From positions 1,612,001-1,676,000 of the forward strand of contig JAYKKR010000001.1 of the NCBI GenBank assembly GCA_036971615.1: a stretch of DNA of 64,000 nt. The letters run 5' to 3'. A program made the position numbers and the translations under genes. The notes beneath the pieces are model-generated. The model worked only from the letters and a program-made list of their open reading frames with translations, made no database searches and was not told the DNA's origin. The first letter of the stretch is position 1. Each line of letters begins with the position of its first letter. Source of the stretch: Amyloporia xantha. Its lineage: Eukaryota; Basidiomycota; Agaricomycetes; Polyporales; Adustoporiaceae. Shown piece by piece: positions 23,212 through 34,587 of this stretch.

Positions 23212-25148
23212 ATGGTGAGCTTCCTTGGCCATGAATCTTGACATTGCGTTCTAAAGCTGGGATTTGTAGCAACCAACCGTAGTCCTCCTTAAGGAGGGCA
23301 CGGATACATCGCAGGGCAAACCTCAACTTCTGTCCAATATATCAGCATGCCTCGCGATCTCTGAGACACTCTCCAGCACGCTCGGACCAAGAGGAATGGA
23401 CAAACTCATTGTGTCTGAGCGCGGCGAGGCTCAAATCACTAACGACGGCGCGACTATCCTCAAATTACTCGACATCGTTCATCCTGCCGCGAGGACTTTG
23501 GTTGACATCGCACGAGCGCAAGACGCCGAAGTCGGCGATGGAACTACTAGTGTGGTGTTGCTCGCGGCTCAGTTGCTGAAGGAGATCCGGTCCTATATTG
23601 AGGAGGGTGTCAGTCCACATATAATCATGAAGGGCTTCCGTCAGGCGGCCGAGTTGGTGAGTTTCTAGATGCTCTTGCGTGGTCCCGTCTGCATATCCTA
23701 AACGAGCTTTCTCCAGGCAATTGAACATATCAAGGCGATCCAGGTTACGATCGATAAATCGAATGCAGAGTACGTCGTCGGTCAATTCAGAGAGTTCGTG
23801 TATATTTAATCCTGAGTCACACAGGCGATTCCGCTCGCTACTTATAAAGTGTGCATCGACGTCTATGTCATCAAAACTGATACATTCAGAAAAGCCTTTC
23901 TTCTCTAACATGGTGGTCGACGCGGTCCAATGTCTCGACCAGGACGATTTGGACGAGAATCTGATCGGCGTCAAGAAAATTCCTGGCGGAGGCATGCAAG
24001 ATTCCCTTCTTGTTCGCGGTGTTGCTTTCAAGAAGACGTTCACATATGCCGGCGCCGAGCAGCAACCAAAATCCTTCCGCAACCCCCTGATTCTCAGTCT
24101 GAACGTCGAGCTCGAACTCAAAGCCGAAAAAGATAACGCTGAAGTCCGTGTGGAGGCTGTATCGGACTATCAGGCGATTGTCGACGCAGAGTGGGAGATC
24201 ATCTATCGGAAACTAGAGGCCATAGAGAAGACCGGGGCACGGGTCGTGCTCAGTAAGCTTCCCATTGGAGATCTCGCTACACAATGGTTCGCGGATCGCG
24301 ATATTTTCTGTGCCGGCCGTGTTCCAGCCACCGATTTGCAGAGAGTGGTGCAAGCTGTTGGTGGCTCGGTTCAATCTACTTGCTCAGACATCCGACGCGA
24401 GCATCTGGGTACGTGTGGGCGGTTTGAAGAGCGTCAGATTGGCGGCGAGAGATACAATATTTTCGAGGAATGCGCAAAAGCAAGAACTTGCACTTTACTC
24501 CTTCGTGGCGGTGCGGAGCAGTTCATCGAGGAGGTGGAACGCAGTTTACATGACGCCATCATGGTGGTCAAACGGGCAGTGAAAAATGGCGACGTTGTGG
24601 CAGGCGGAGGCGCCATCGAGGTACGTTGCCAGATCGCGAATGCTGCCCTTATCTCATTTTTCCTGCAGATGGACATTTCGGCGCACATTCGGAAACATGC
24701 ATTGGCTATACCCGGAAAATTACAGCTCGTGATGATCGCCTTCGCCAAGGCACTCGAGATCATTCCACGCCAGATCTGCGACAATGCAGGTCTTGACTCT
24801 ACAGACGTTTTGAACAAGCTTCGTATGAAGCACGCAACTGGTGAGAAATGGTCCGGTGTCGATGTCGATGGTCCCGAAGGTGTCCGAGACAACATGGAGG
24901 CCTTCGTGTGGGAACCTAGTCTGGTGAAGGTCAACGCGATCAGTAGCGCTACGGAGGCTGCTTGTTTGATTTTGAGTGTCGATGAAACCGTCCGAGGCCC
25001 TCAGAGTGAAGGCGTATGTTTGATGTCTTGTTACCTTATTCTTTCGCTAATTTGTCGCATTCAACAGGCCAACCCAGGTCCGCGAGCCCCTCCCGGTACT
25101 GCGCAGCGCGCTCTTAGAGGCAGGGGCCGCGGGATGCCAAGACGGTGA
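23212..25148 (+). CDS. CCT7: T-complex protein 1 subunit eta (CCT7)
   Basis: Subunit of the eight-member cytosolic chaperonin TRiC/CCT, which folds actin, tubulin and WD40 proteins. Six exons, 23212-23214, 23270-23656, 23717-23769, 23825-24620, 24669-25013 and 25068-25148, give 554 residues, the usual length. The first coding exon is the ATG alone; joined to 23270 it gives [20 protein letters not shown], the family's N-terminus. The GDGTTS nucleotide motif is at about residue 95. The eta-specific block [13 protein letters not shown] and GAEQQPKSF identify the subunit. The C-terminus ends in a Gly/Arg tail. The last two introns (48 and 54 nt) are multiples of three without stops, so retention would insert residues rather than truncate. 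Confidence 0.96.
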
Positions 25149-25481
25149 AGAGAAGTGTTCTACCGGAAGTGTAGTGTACCGATATCGTTAGCTTCTGTAT
25201 ACTAACACAGACTAACACCCTGCTGGCTCATCGATTTGCTCCCACCCATCACGTGATGAATGCGACTACTTCCAAGCTGCTTTAGGATAACGCCATCAGG
25301 ATCTCGCAAACGCAATTCACGCAATACGTTGCGACTCGACGACAGTGCAAAAGATGAGTGTGCTCCACGACGTTATCCCAATTGAGATGAGTGTTCCTGG
25401 CCTTTCTGGCCCTATAAGAACTTCCCTTGAGATAGACGGCGCGAGGTTATCTCCTTCGAGTTCACTCACAGTTCCGTGGCC

Positions 25482-27849
25482 ATGACTACTATTCTGCGCT
25501 CTACAGTACCCAGGCAGGACTCTGAATCCGAGAAGTTCGCAAAGGACGATGCGTCAATCAGCCCTGTGGACAGTCTAGAGCGAGTACCGTCATTGGGCGC
25601 TCCGGCCAAACAGGCGTCGCAGAACTTCTTCTGGAGGCGAGAGAGGAAGGATCTGGATTCCATCGCCACACAGCCATCGGTTTTCGACGATCCCGCGACG
25701 CTGGAAGTGTACCGTCCTCCGCCACTCTATGAGAATGTTCACCGCTTCGACCCGTCCGCTCGCTGGACTTGGCGCGAGGAATATGTATGAAATTCGTTGA
25801 TGAGATTTTTCGCTATGCTAATGACCACGTCGTAGCGCTTAGTCCGCAGGATTGACTGGCTCATCATGGTCTGGGCCTTCATCATGTTTTTTAGCTTGGA
25901 CCTGGACCGTTCAAACATATCGCAAGCTAACACGGATAATTTCCTTCAAGACCTGCATATGACGACTGATGACTTCAACTTAGGCAACTCGCTATTCAAG
26001 GTGAGATCTATTATTCTATAAACATAATGATCGGAGGATGACGGAGGCAATTTAGTTATGCTTCTTGATCGCCGAGCTTCCTTCCCAGCTCGTCTCGAAG
26101 AGAGTTGGACCAGACATTTGGATACCGAGCCAAGTACGGAAACGCCGAGTCACTTAAGTTCTCAGTGCAAGTTCTGACTTGTCACAGATGTGTTTATGGA
26201 GCTTCGTCTCTCTGGGTCAATTTTGGCTTTCTAGCCGTGGCTCCTTTCTGGCCACGAGGTACGAATCCAATATATCTTCCAAGAGTCTAGCTAATTGGTT
26301 CGCAGATGTTTATTGGGCTTCATGCAGGGCGGATTTATTCCAGATGTGATATTATACTTATCATATTTCTATACGACATCAGAGCGTAAGTCGTATTTAT
26401 TGCTCATCAATATTCGTCGATCTTAATATCCTACATTAGTCCCGATTCGTCTCGCATGGTTCTGGGTATCAAACTATCTCGCATCAATTGTTGGGGCGTT
26501 TCTTGCCACCGGTATCCTTCGTCTGAGTGGCGTCCACGACAAGGCGGGATGGCGTTATTTGTTTCTCATAGAAGGTGGTGTGACGCTGCTAGTCGGACTA
26601 GCATCGTTCTTCATGATGCCACCAAGCCCCACACAGACGAAGGCTTGGTATCGACCTAAGGGATGGTTTACCGAACGGTATTTTCAGGCCGATTTGTGCT
26701 ATGGAGAATCTGCTCACGCTTATCTGACAGGGAAGAAGTTATCATGGTGAACCGGGTACTTCGTGATGACCCTGCGAAGTCCAACATGCATAACCGCGAA
26801 GGCCTAACGATCATGAAGATCTATGAAATCTTGAAAGATTGGAGAATGTGGCCGATCTATATTCTAGGTCTCACCCATATGAGTGCGTATTCACGAACAG
26901 TGTAAATGCGCGATGCTCATTCTTTGCAGTCCCTGTGACCCCTCCACAGACGTACCTGACGTTGTCGCTACGTGAACTTGGCTTCAACACCACTATGTCG
27001 AATTTACTCAGTGTCCCGTCCACTGTACTTGGGACTATCACTCTATTGATCTCCTGCTATTTAAGCGAGATTATCAATAGTCGTGTTGGTGCAACTATCA
27101 TTCTCCAATTTTGGGCTCTCCCCCTTCTGATCGCCTTGGAGACTTTTACGGAGCAAACTTCTCCGTGGGTGTACTTCGCCGTCGTCACTTTGATTACTGG
27201 CTATCCATACGTCCATCCTATTCAAGTTGGGTGGGCCTCAACGAACTCTTATGGCGTTGGTACAAGGACGGTGTCTGCTTCTCTGTATAACATGTTTGTG
27301 CAAGCGGGCGGTATTGTGGCCGTAAGTGCACGGTCCCACATTCTGTTATAACTTAGTGAACTAAAGGACGCTGTTCCTAATAGGCCAATATCTATCGTTC
27401 TAACGACGCGGTGCGTTATTTGACACTTCTTCCATGAGATCGGAATGACTTACGACTGACACGAATATGACAGCCGCTATGTAAGCAATGAGCAACATTT
27501 GAGGTATTGAGCTGTCACTCACCGTTCCTTCAGACAAGCGTGGAAATGCAGATCTCATCGCGATCACCGTCATGAACATAGTCCTATACATTTTCACATA
27601 TTTCTTCTACCGTCAAATCAATAAGCGAAGGGACAGACTTTGGACGGCCATGACTCCAGAGGTCAGTCTTGGATTCTACATCTGGGATCTGTGTCTAATG
27701 CAGTCTATTCGTTGTAGGAGCAACAAGAATATCTCGAAACGACGAAGGACGTGGTATGTGTTTGATCCCTTCACCCTTGCCGTATATGCAATGCTGATCA
27801 ATGGCTTTTGCAGGGGAATCGTAAGCTGAACTTCCGTTTCGCATATTGA
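25482..27849 (+). CDS. MFS transporter, allantoate permease (Dal5/ACS) family, copy 1
   Basis: Plasma-membrane major facilitator of the anion:cation symporter group, which takes up small organic anions such as allantoate, nicotinate or vitamins. Thirteen exons give 570 residues: 25482-25784, 25836-26000, 26056-26133, 26188-26258, 26306-26385, 26440-26677, 26731-26882, 26930-27321, 27384-27410, 27474-27480, 27534-27661, 27718-27753 and 27814-27849. Family motifs include [18 protein letters not shown] in the first membrane segments, [11 protein letters not shown] near segment 6, and NDAPLYKRGN before the last segments. The PLY codons come from a 7-nt exon. The N-terminal 90 residues are cytosolic and Ser/Arg-rich. 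About twelve membrane segments are expected. Substrate cannot be told from sequence. A tandem copy follows at 28517. Confidence 0.9.
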
Positions 27850-28516
27850 TATAGACCAATTTAGACGAATCGTACCTACACCTGTATTGCCTACAATGAT
27901 TGTCTCACGCATTTTCATGGCTCACGCCGTCAGTTATGATGGTCTTTCATGACGGACTGGATCCATCCTGTATCACTTTTGAGGTGGGCAGTCTGTATTA
28001 CTGGGCCAATACATTTACTTATCTAGACTTATGCTCATTTATCTGTGGATAGTTGATAGCCAACTTTAATGGCATGAGAATAACGCTGAGAGATACTTTG
28101 TAGTATCCGACCGATGTGAAGACTATTATGTTCAATGAACCGTGGAACAGTTTTAGCTCCTTTCGTAACATGTCCTTTCTCACACCTGGATAATTCCCAG
28201 TGAAGCGAAGCTCCTTTTGGTCAACCTCCGAGATACACACACGGTAACGCGGCTATTGGGCGCGTTGAAGGCCCTAGCCAATCACGATTATGAGCCCCAT
28301 CAATCATTCCTCGGGATTGTGTTAAGTCATAACGTCATTAAGAGCAATACCCATGCCAGGCAGCCTCGCTCCTTAGGATGTGCCAATGTTGACGGTATGC
28401 TGTCGAGCGGCACTCTTAGTGTGGAATTCTGATCGTCTGTTAGGTGAATGTATAAAGACTCTTCAACATGAGACAGTGCGGCGAGCAAAACCTGTCTAGC
28501 TCCTCGCGTCCATATC
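27850..28516. other. Spacer between the two MFS copies
   Basis: About 670 bp with no supported gene. It must contain the 3' end of copy 1 and the promoter of copy 2. I see no leftover exon of a third transporter copy. Confidence 0.5.
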
Positions 28517-30896
28517 ATGTCGACTGTCTTGCGCCAGACCGAACGAGATATCTCATTTGAGAGTAACGCAGAAGTCAAAAATCTAGCGTTGGATGCTACC
28601 TTAGATCGTGCATCATCTCTTGGTGCACCCGTTGAGCATGTCACCCGAGGACTCTTCCGGCGACGGCCTCAGAAAGATCTGGACAGTATCGCTACTCAAC
28701 GATCTGTCTTTGACGATCCTGCAACGCTTGCTTTGTATCGGCCTCCCCTAAACTATGAAAATGCACATCGTTTTGACCCAAATGCGCGTTGGACTTGGCG
28801 AGAAGAATACGTAAGTTGACCTGCACTTGATCGAACTTAACACTGAACGGGGCATATTATGGACAGCGAGTAGTCCGCAAGATCGACTGTCTCATTATGA
28901 TCTGGACTGTGCTCATGTTCTTTTGCCTTGACCTTGATCGGTCAAATCTGTCACAAGCGAACACAGACAACTTCCTGAACGAGCTCCATATGACGACTGA
29001 TGATTTCAATCTGGGAAACACGCTCTTCCGTGTACGTCCAAGTTGCATAGCGTATTTTCAGTTTCAACGCTTAGCAATATAACATGAAGTTATGCTTCCT
29101 CGTCGCTGAATTACCTGCCCAACTGATATCTAAGAAGATAGGGCCCGACATCTGGATACCAAGTCAGGTGATTGGGTACTGTGCATGCATATTGCCGTCA
29201 AGCATTGAACTGTATTTCACAGATGGTTTTGTGGAGTCTCGTAGGCCTCGGTCAATTTTGGCTATCTGGCAGAACCTCCTTCCTGGCGACTAGGTTCGTC
29301 TGTTCACACAGTGCGTGGATTCTGAGTCGTCTCATTGTGATTATAGATGTCTTCTTGGATTGATGCAGGGCGGATTTGTCCCTGATATCATCTTATATCT
29401 CTCATACTTCTATACCAGAGCTGAACGTAAGTCCGGTGCCTCAATACAGTTGAGGTTTACTGAACACCCTCAGTGCCGATACGTTTGGCGTGGTTCTACA
29501 TCTCGAATTATTTGGCCCAGCTTATAGGGGCTTTTCTTGCTACGGGTATTCTCCGCCTCAACGGAGTGGGTAGAATGGCAGGGTGGCGATATCTCTTCTT
29601 AATAGAGGGAGGCCTCACGCTGTTGGTAGGAATTTGTTCTTTCTTTATGATGCCGCCAAGTCCTACCCAGACGAAGGCATGGTACAGGCCTAACGGGTGG
29701 TTCACTGAGCGGTATGTTAAATTTCCACACCATTATCGTCGATAACGTTAACGCAGTTCGTAGTGAGGAAGTGATCATGGTCAATCGGGTACTCCGTGAT
29801 GACCCGTCCAAATCGGATATGCACAATCGACAAGGCCTCACATTTGCGAAGATTTTCCAAGTACTGGGAGACTGGCGTCTATGGCCATTGTACATTCTAG
29901 GTTTATTTCACATGAGTGAGTCTTTTGGAGTTATTTACTAGAAGTGCAACGCTAACGTGCGCAAACCCCTCGAAGTCCCTGTCACTCCCCCACAGATATA
30001 CTTGACGCTATCGCTCCGCAAGCTTGGTTTTAGCACGACTCAGACCAATCTACTTAGCATTCCTTCCACAGTGCTCGGTATGCTCAATCTGCTGATCTCA
30101 TCCTACTTCAGTGAGGCAGTGAACAGTCGTGTCGGTGCAACGGTCATTTTGCAATTCTGGGCCCTCCCCCTACTGATCGCTCTAGAGACCTTCACGAAAA
30201 AGACATCCTCTTGGGTCTCTTTTGTGGTGGTTACCCTCATCACCGGTTACCCTTATGTTGTCCCTATACACGTGGCTTGGGTGTCTGCCAATTCGCACAG
30301 CGTCGGAACGCGGACAATCTCCGCGTCTCTGCTGAATATGTGTATTAATGCGGGTGTCATCGTGTCCGTAAGTATTAGGCATAGCCTGTTGGATATCCTT
30401 TGCTGAAATACATGTTCGTGCTAGGCTAACATTTATCGAACTGACGATGCGGTGGGTCGTCTTGCTCGCAATAGCTAACGTACTAGACGCTGACTTTTGG
30501 GTGCAGCCGCTATGTACGTTTTCTGGTAACGATTCTTTTAAAAGTTCTCAAGCAATTATACGGTGGACTACACAGACAAAGACGGTAACAGGGACCTGAT
30601 CATCATTACCGGCATGAATATCTGCTTGTATATATTCGTATTCTTCTTTTATCGCACTATCAATAGGCGGCGGGATGACAAGTGGACTGCGATGTCTGCA
30701 ACGGTATGTCAATGACGTTCGGATAATACTGGAACACTAATATATGTTCATATCGGACACGTGTTCAGGAGCAAGAAGAGTATCTGAATACGACCAAAGA
30801 CCAGGTACGATATCTAGATAGATCTGGTAATGTTGAACACAGTTTTGAGGAATATTGCAGGGAAACGAGAAGCTCAACTTCCGCTTCTCATATTGA
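28517..30896 (+). CDS. MFS transporter, allantoate permease (Dal5/ACS) family, copy 2
   Basis: Tandem paralogue of the preceding gene. Thirteen exons give 567 residues: 28517-28810, 28867-29031, 29090-29167, 29223-29293, 29347-29426, 29474-29711, 29764-29915, 29976-30367, 30425-30451, 30507-30513, 30576-30703, 30769-30804 and 30861-30896. Every exon except the first has exactly the same length as in copy 1, including the 7-nt exon CCGCTAT, so the duplication copied the whole intron-exon structure. Intron sequences have diverged. Conserved motifs match copy 1 ([38 protein letters not shown]). Specificity may differ from copy 1, as many membrane-segment residues are changed. Confidence 0.9.
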
Positions 30897-31368
30897 TGAC
30901 GTTGTTGTTAGCTGCAACAGACAGAAACTGGGAGGCTTATTCGTTAATAAGAAACATCTTGGACGGTAGAAACCGTAGACATGTCCTATTCCAGCAATCT
31001 GCAGGATAGGCTATTGCTCAGAATTGACAAACGAGCATTTAACGTTTTAACACTCCAAGAGGGCGTTACCCGTCACCGGCATTGCCAAGACCTCTAACGC
31101 CACCAGCAACGTACCAGCTACAACATCTAGTGTTGTACTGAGGATTTGCTCTCAAATTTGATGTGTGTTCGCATAAGTAGAAATGCCATAGGCATAGCTA
31201 TCGACAAAAAATCCATATCCGCTGTACTACCGTAGAGAAGCTGGCCCACAGCTTCATGGACCACCATCACATGAACAGTTTGCGAAAACTCGTGTTGAAT
31301 CTGAATATTGCGGTCACGTATCAAAAGTGCATAAATTCCCAATAACGATGAACACTAGCTGGAAACAA
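30897..31368. other. Intergenic region between MFS copy 2 and mS45
   Basis: Convergent 3' ends; about 470 bp with no supported gene or RNA. Confidence 0.5.
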
Positions 31369-32904
31369 TTAAACGACAGCAGCAATACCCTCCTCCCGAC
31401 GAGCCTTCGCCAATTCATCCTTCCGTTGTCTCTTCCGAGCCTTCAATTTTGACCGCCGCTCACTCTCTTTCAGTCTTCGAGCCTGGTCGTCAACATCCAC
31501 AAACTTCCCGCCCACATCAATGAACTTCCAAGTAGGTCGGCCGGGGACTTCAACAACGTGCTCCTCATGTTTACGAGGAGGTACACCTGCACGAGCACCT
31601 TTTAGTTCTTCTATAGCCCTAGACTTCTTGCGCTCCTCTGAACGTGCACGCTCCACATCTGAAGCGATGGTGGGTTCCTGCACGGACATAGAAACCGTAA
31701 GATGATTGCGAGCACACTGTTGCATGGAAGACCAACCTGGCCTTCCACAACCGGCTCCCAGAACAAGCGCTGATACCGCTCGCGAGCACGAGTGTTACCC
31801 TCCACGTCGGCTTGGGCATCCGCTTCGCTGGCATCTTCTCCGAGTTCTGGCTGTCCTTGCACGCTATTGCGTGGTTCCGACTTGCGATGTTTCTGTTGTT
31901 CTGTGACACCCAGATACTCCTCCATGCCCACAAGGAATCCAGTCTGTAGAGGCTTGTTCTAATACGAGAGTTATGAGCCGGATGTCTCGACAGCAGAATA
32001 ATTATGCAGGAGGAACTCAGATGGGGTTGAAATCGTTATAACCAGGAACTGAGCGATGTAAGGCACCACAGTGGTCTTTCAATTCGCGAATGAAAATGTA
32101 TCTCATCGCCCAAAGAAGAGGGGAAAGACTGATAAAGACAAGTACTGACCTCCTACACAACGTTGAGACATTCATCATAAAAGGTCAGCCCAACATAACA
32201 TCATCTGCACGGGGACAGGTATTCACCTGCAGAAAGATATCAGTACATTGCAGCACAACACATAAGGAAATGGAGGAAAGTATCAGAAAGCCATGCATGT
32301 AAAATTGGTTTAACCATAAAGTTTGTCTTCAAGACTAATCGATTTTAACTCATCATATGGGAATACCGCTCAAGGAGCAAGATCAAATAGAACCAACAAC
32401 TTACCTTTTTCCAATGTGCCTCCAAACCTTTCAGCCGTAGGATAGCATCGATACGTTTCATACTGATGCCATGACGTTCCGAGAGCTTCCGTACAGTGTA
32501 TTCCGCAGGATTGGACATATACTCATTGTAAATGACAGTGCGAAGCTGGTCCGATATTGGTGTCGGCGGCTTGAATGAAGGGTTCAGGGGGAAGGGCTGG
32601 ATTTACTGAATTCATATCGATTGGATATATGTCGCAGAAAGACGAACTCAACTACTTGACCTCCTAACCAGTTTCGGGGGCGATGAGGCGTCGCATACTT
32701 CTTGCCTTCAGAATCTAGCCACTTTTCGAACTGCGGGTCTTTAGCGGTCAAGGCATCGCTGGCCACCTCGTCTGCAGCGCCATCCTCCTCGACAGGTTCC
32801 TGATAGCGAGCAGTGGTAGAGGAAAGAGAACGGCTGCTAATAATTGGTGCACGCCATGAAGGAAAGGAGCTGCGCAGGTGAACGTTGCGAAGATGGGCAA
32901 GCAT
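31369..32904 (-). CDS. Mitochondrial small-subunit ribosomal protein mS45 (Bot1p family)
   Basis: Fungal mitoribosomal protein of the 'eukaryotic mitochondrial regulator' (Bot1p) family. Exons 32904-32656, 32596-32405, 31958-31737 and 31677-31369 give 323 residues. The N-terminus (MLAHLRNVHLRSSF..., Arg/Ser-rich, no acidic residue in the first 30) is a mitochondrial presequence. The core motifs are KYATPHRPRNWLGG, then PPTPISDQLRTVIY and VRKLSERHGISMKRIDAIL, a winged-helix-like segment, then LEAHWKK. The C-terminus is Lys/Arg-rich (KLKARKRQRKDELAKARR) as expected for rRNA contact. Intron 2 is 446 nt, about eight times the local norm, and carries a snoRNA candidate. The start is 182 bp from the divergent methyltransferase gene. 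Confidence 0.85.
32279..32368 (-). ncRNA. Candidate box C/D snoRNA within mS45 intron 2
   Basis: On the strand of the host gene, a perfect C box ATGATGA (32356-32350) is followed about 64 nt later by a D box CTGA (32286-32283). One base upstream of the D box lies ACATGCATGGCTT (32300-32288). It is the exact complement of AAGCCATGCATGT, a universally conserved stretch near the 5' end of 18S rRNA. By the D+5 rule the target would be the first C of that stretch, about C49 in yeast numbering (from memory). Flanking GTAT/ATAC could form a weak terminal stem. The intron is unusually long and the host is a ribosomal-protein gene, a common snoRNA setting. I do not recall a known methylation at this site, so identity is tentative. 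Ends are approximate. Confidence 0.5.
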
Positions 32905-33086
32905 TTGAGCAACGCTGGCAGGAAATGCAGAAAAGTCTGCATGGGATCACGTGTTAATTCAGGGCAGGTCAAGGCGCGTCGACGCGTCGGCGCTAGATTC
33001 GGATCCGAGCGCTTTGAAGTTCGCATATAGCAGCTAGCTGTTGCATGCGACCTGCCTTCAAATAATTGTCGAAGTCGAATACGCTA

Positions 33087-34531
33087 ATGCATTTTGAGCC
33101 TGGCAGTCTTCCAGAGCCATTTTTTGAAGTCCTTCGACTCTATGCGTCTCTCGGGCCTCCACGCTTGCTCACACTCCCCCGCCATATCCCATTCACTCAA
33201 TTCCACGACTTCCTGCTGCAGTGGATCATCCTGAACCCGCATTTTCTTCGATACCCTCCATCTGGTCAATATCAGTCCTCGTTCTTGAAGCGAGCTGTTT
33301 ATAGACTAGAAGAGCTAGCAACCGGCGATGTACCTTCCAATACTTGCCTGCTCTGAACTCAAGGCTGATAATCATTTGGTTGCCTCAAGGATATTGAAAT
33401 TGATGAGCGTATTTATGCACACATGATATCAGTATTGTCGGAATCCTCTTTGTACGTATGCAAACCTCCCTCTGCATGAGCGAGATTGACCCGAAAAAGA
33501 GGAGGTATATCCGGAACCTCCCCACCCGCTCAAAGCTATGTGACATACATCTGGAAGGCACCGACGTCAACCCATACCGGAGTGGGCCCAGGCATGGCAA
33601 GTGCAACTCTGCTGGAATCTCGTACTTTAATAGAGAGTGGTACCACTGGTCTGAAGACATGGATTGCGAGTCTCGTCTTGGCGGAATTCCTGGTCGCACA
33701 CCCAGGTAACGGTCAATTCTACTCTCGGGCGACGTAATTGACTCAGTCAAAAAGATCTCGTCCAAAACAAGTGCGTACTGGAGCTGGGCTGCGGAGTAGG
33801 TTTTTTGGGTATTGTCACAGCCACTCTACAGTTGCACGCCTCTGCCTCAGTAGAAGGATCTGACCGACGGCCAACTCTCTGGCTGACTGATGTCAATGAC
33901 GCCGTTCTGGAGAGATGTCGAAATAATGTTGCCTTGCCGTGTAGTAAGTCTATTGATACGCCAACACAATATCTCTCATTAATTCATTGCCAGATGTATC
34001 TTCTCGCCACTCGAGCATCAGTTGCCGTATTCTTGACTGGTCAGACGCCTTGGATGACAATCGTCCTCCTTTCATGTCGCTTCTTTCTGAGATTGGTGCG
34101 GATGTCATAATTGGCGCTGACATCGTACGTTCTCTCAGCATGACAGTGGACTTGACATTCAAACATTGGTCCCAGGTGTATGATCCTTCTATTATTCCTG
34201 ATTTGGTATCCACTCTTTACTTAGCCCTGGAGACCGGTCAAGTGGCGTCGAAAGAGAACGCTACGGCGTATGTGGCGCTGACAGTCAGAAACGAGGCTAC
34301 CCACGAACAGTTTTTATGTGAAGCAGGTGGGTGTCGTCGAAATTTGCATAAACGGCGACATTGTCCTTATACTCATGCGATAACACTTCAGAAAAATTGT
34401 TGACGGTCCATGAAATACGTATGGACGTGGGGAACGAGCAAACGTTTACCGCGGACGTGAGTGGGTATCAGGAGGTTAAAGTATATCAGATCACTCTGAA
34501 ACGTAGGCAATGTGAGCTGGTATGTAGCTGA
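33087..34531 (+). CDS. eEF2-lysine methyltransferase-like (FAM86/Efm3) class I methyltransferase
   Basis: SAM-dependent seven-beta-strand protein lysine methyltransferase, similar to FAM86/EEF2KMT, which trimethylates eEF2. Seven exons give 373 residues: 33087-33329, 33390-33451, 33500-33705, 33755-33943, 33994-34124, 34176-34326 and 34392-34531. The N-terminal FAM86 region (PPRLLTLPRHIPF, NPHFLRYPPSGQYQSSFLKR) is diagnostic. The SAM site, motif I, is VLELGCGVGFLGI, followed by LTDVNDAVLERC and, at motif post-II, ADVIIGADIVYDPS. The exon 3 acceptor at 33498-33499 was chosen over 33483-33484, which would give a 33-nt intron. Methylation of eEF2 here is inferred from family. Confidence 0.85.
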
Positions 34532-34587
34532 TCTCGTAGTGATGCGCAACGTACATCTCTGGCAACCGCCTAACGAGGCGACACATA

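Noticed and set aside
23044..23244. 67-codon N-terminal extension of RAD5
   Set aside because: In frame, but it would overlap the CCT7 start exon and cover the TATA and MCB motifs; the ATG at 23043 is preferred.
32017..32178. Second C/D-like pair in mS45 intron 2 (ATGATGA at 32178-32172, CTGA at 32020-32017)
   Set aside because: Boxes about 150 nt apart and no guide match that I recognise.
32090..32302. 70-codon frame (+) in mS45 intron 2
   Set aside because: Antisense to the snoRNA candidate and without motif.
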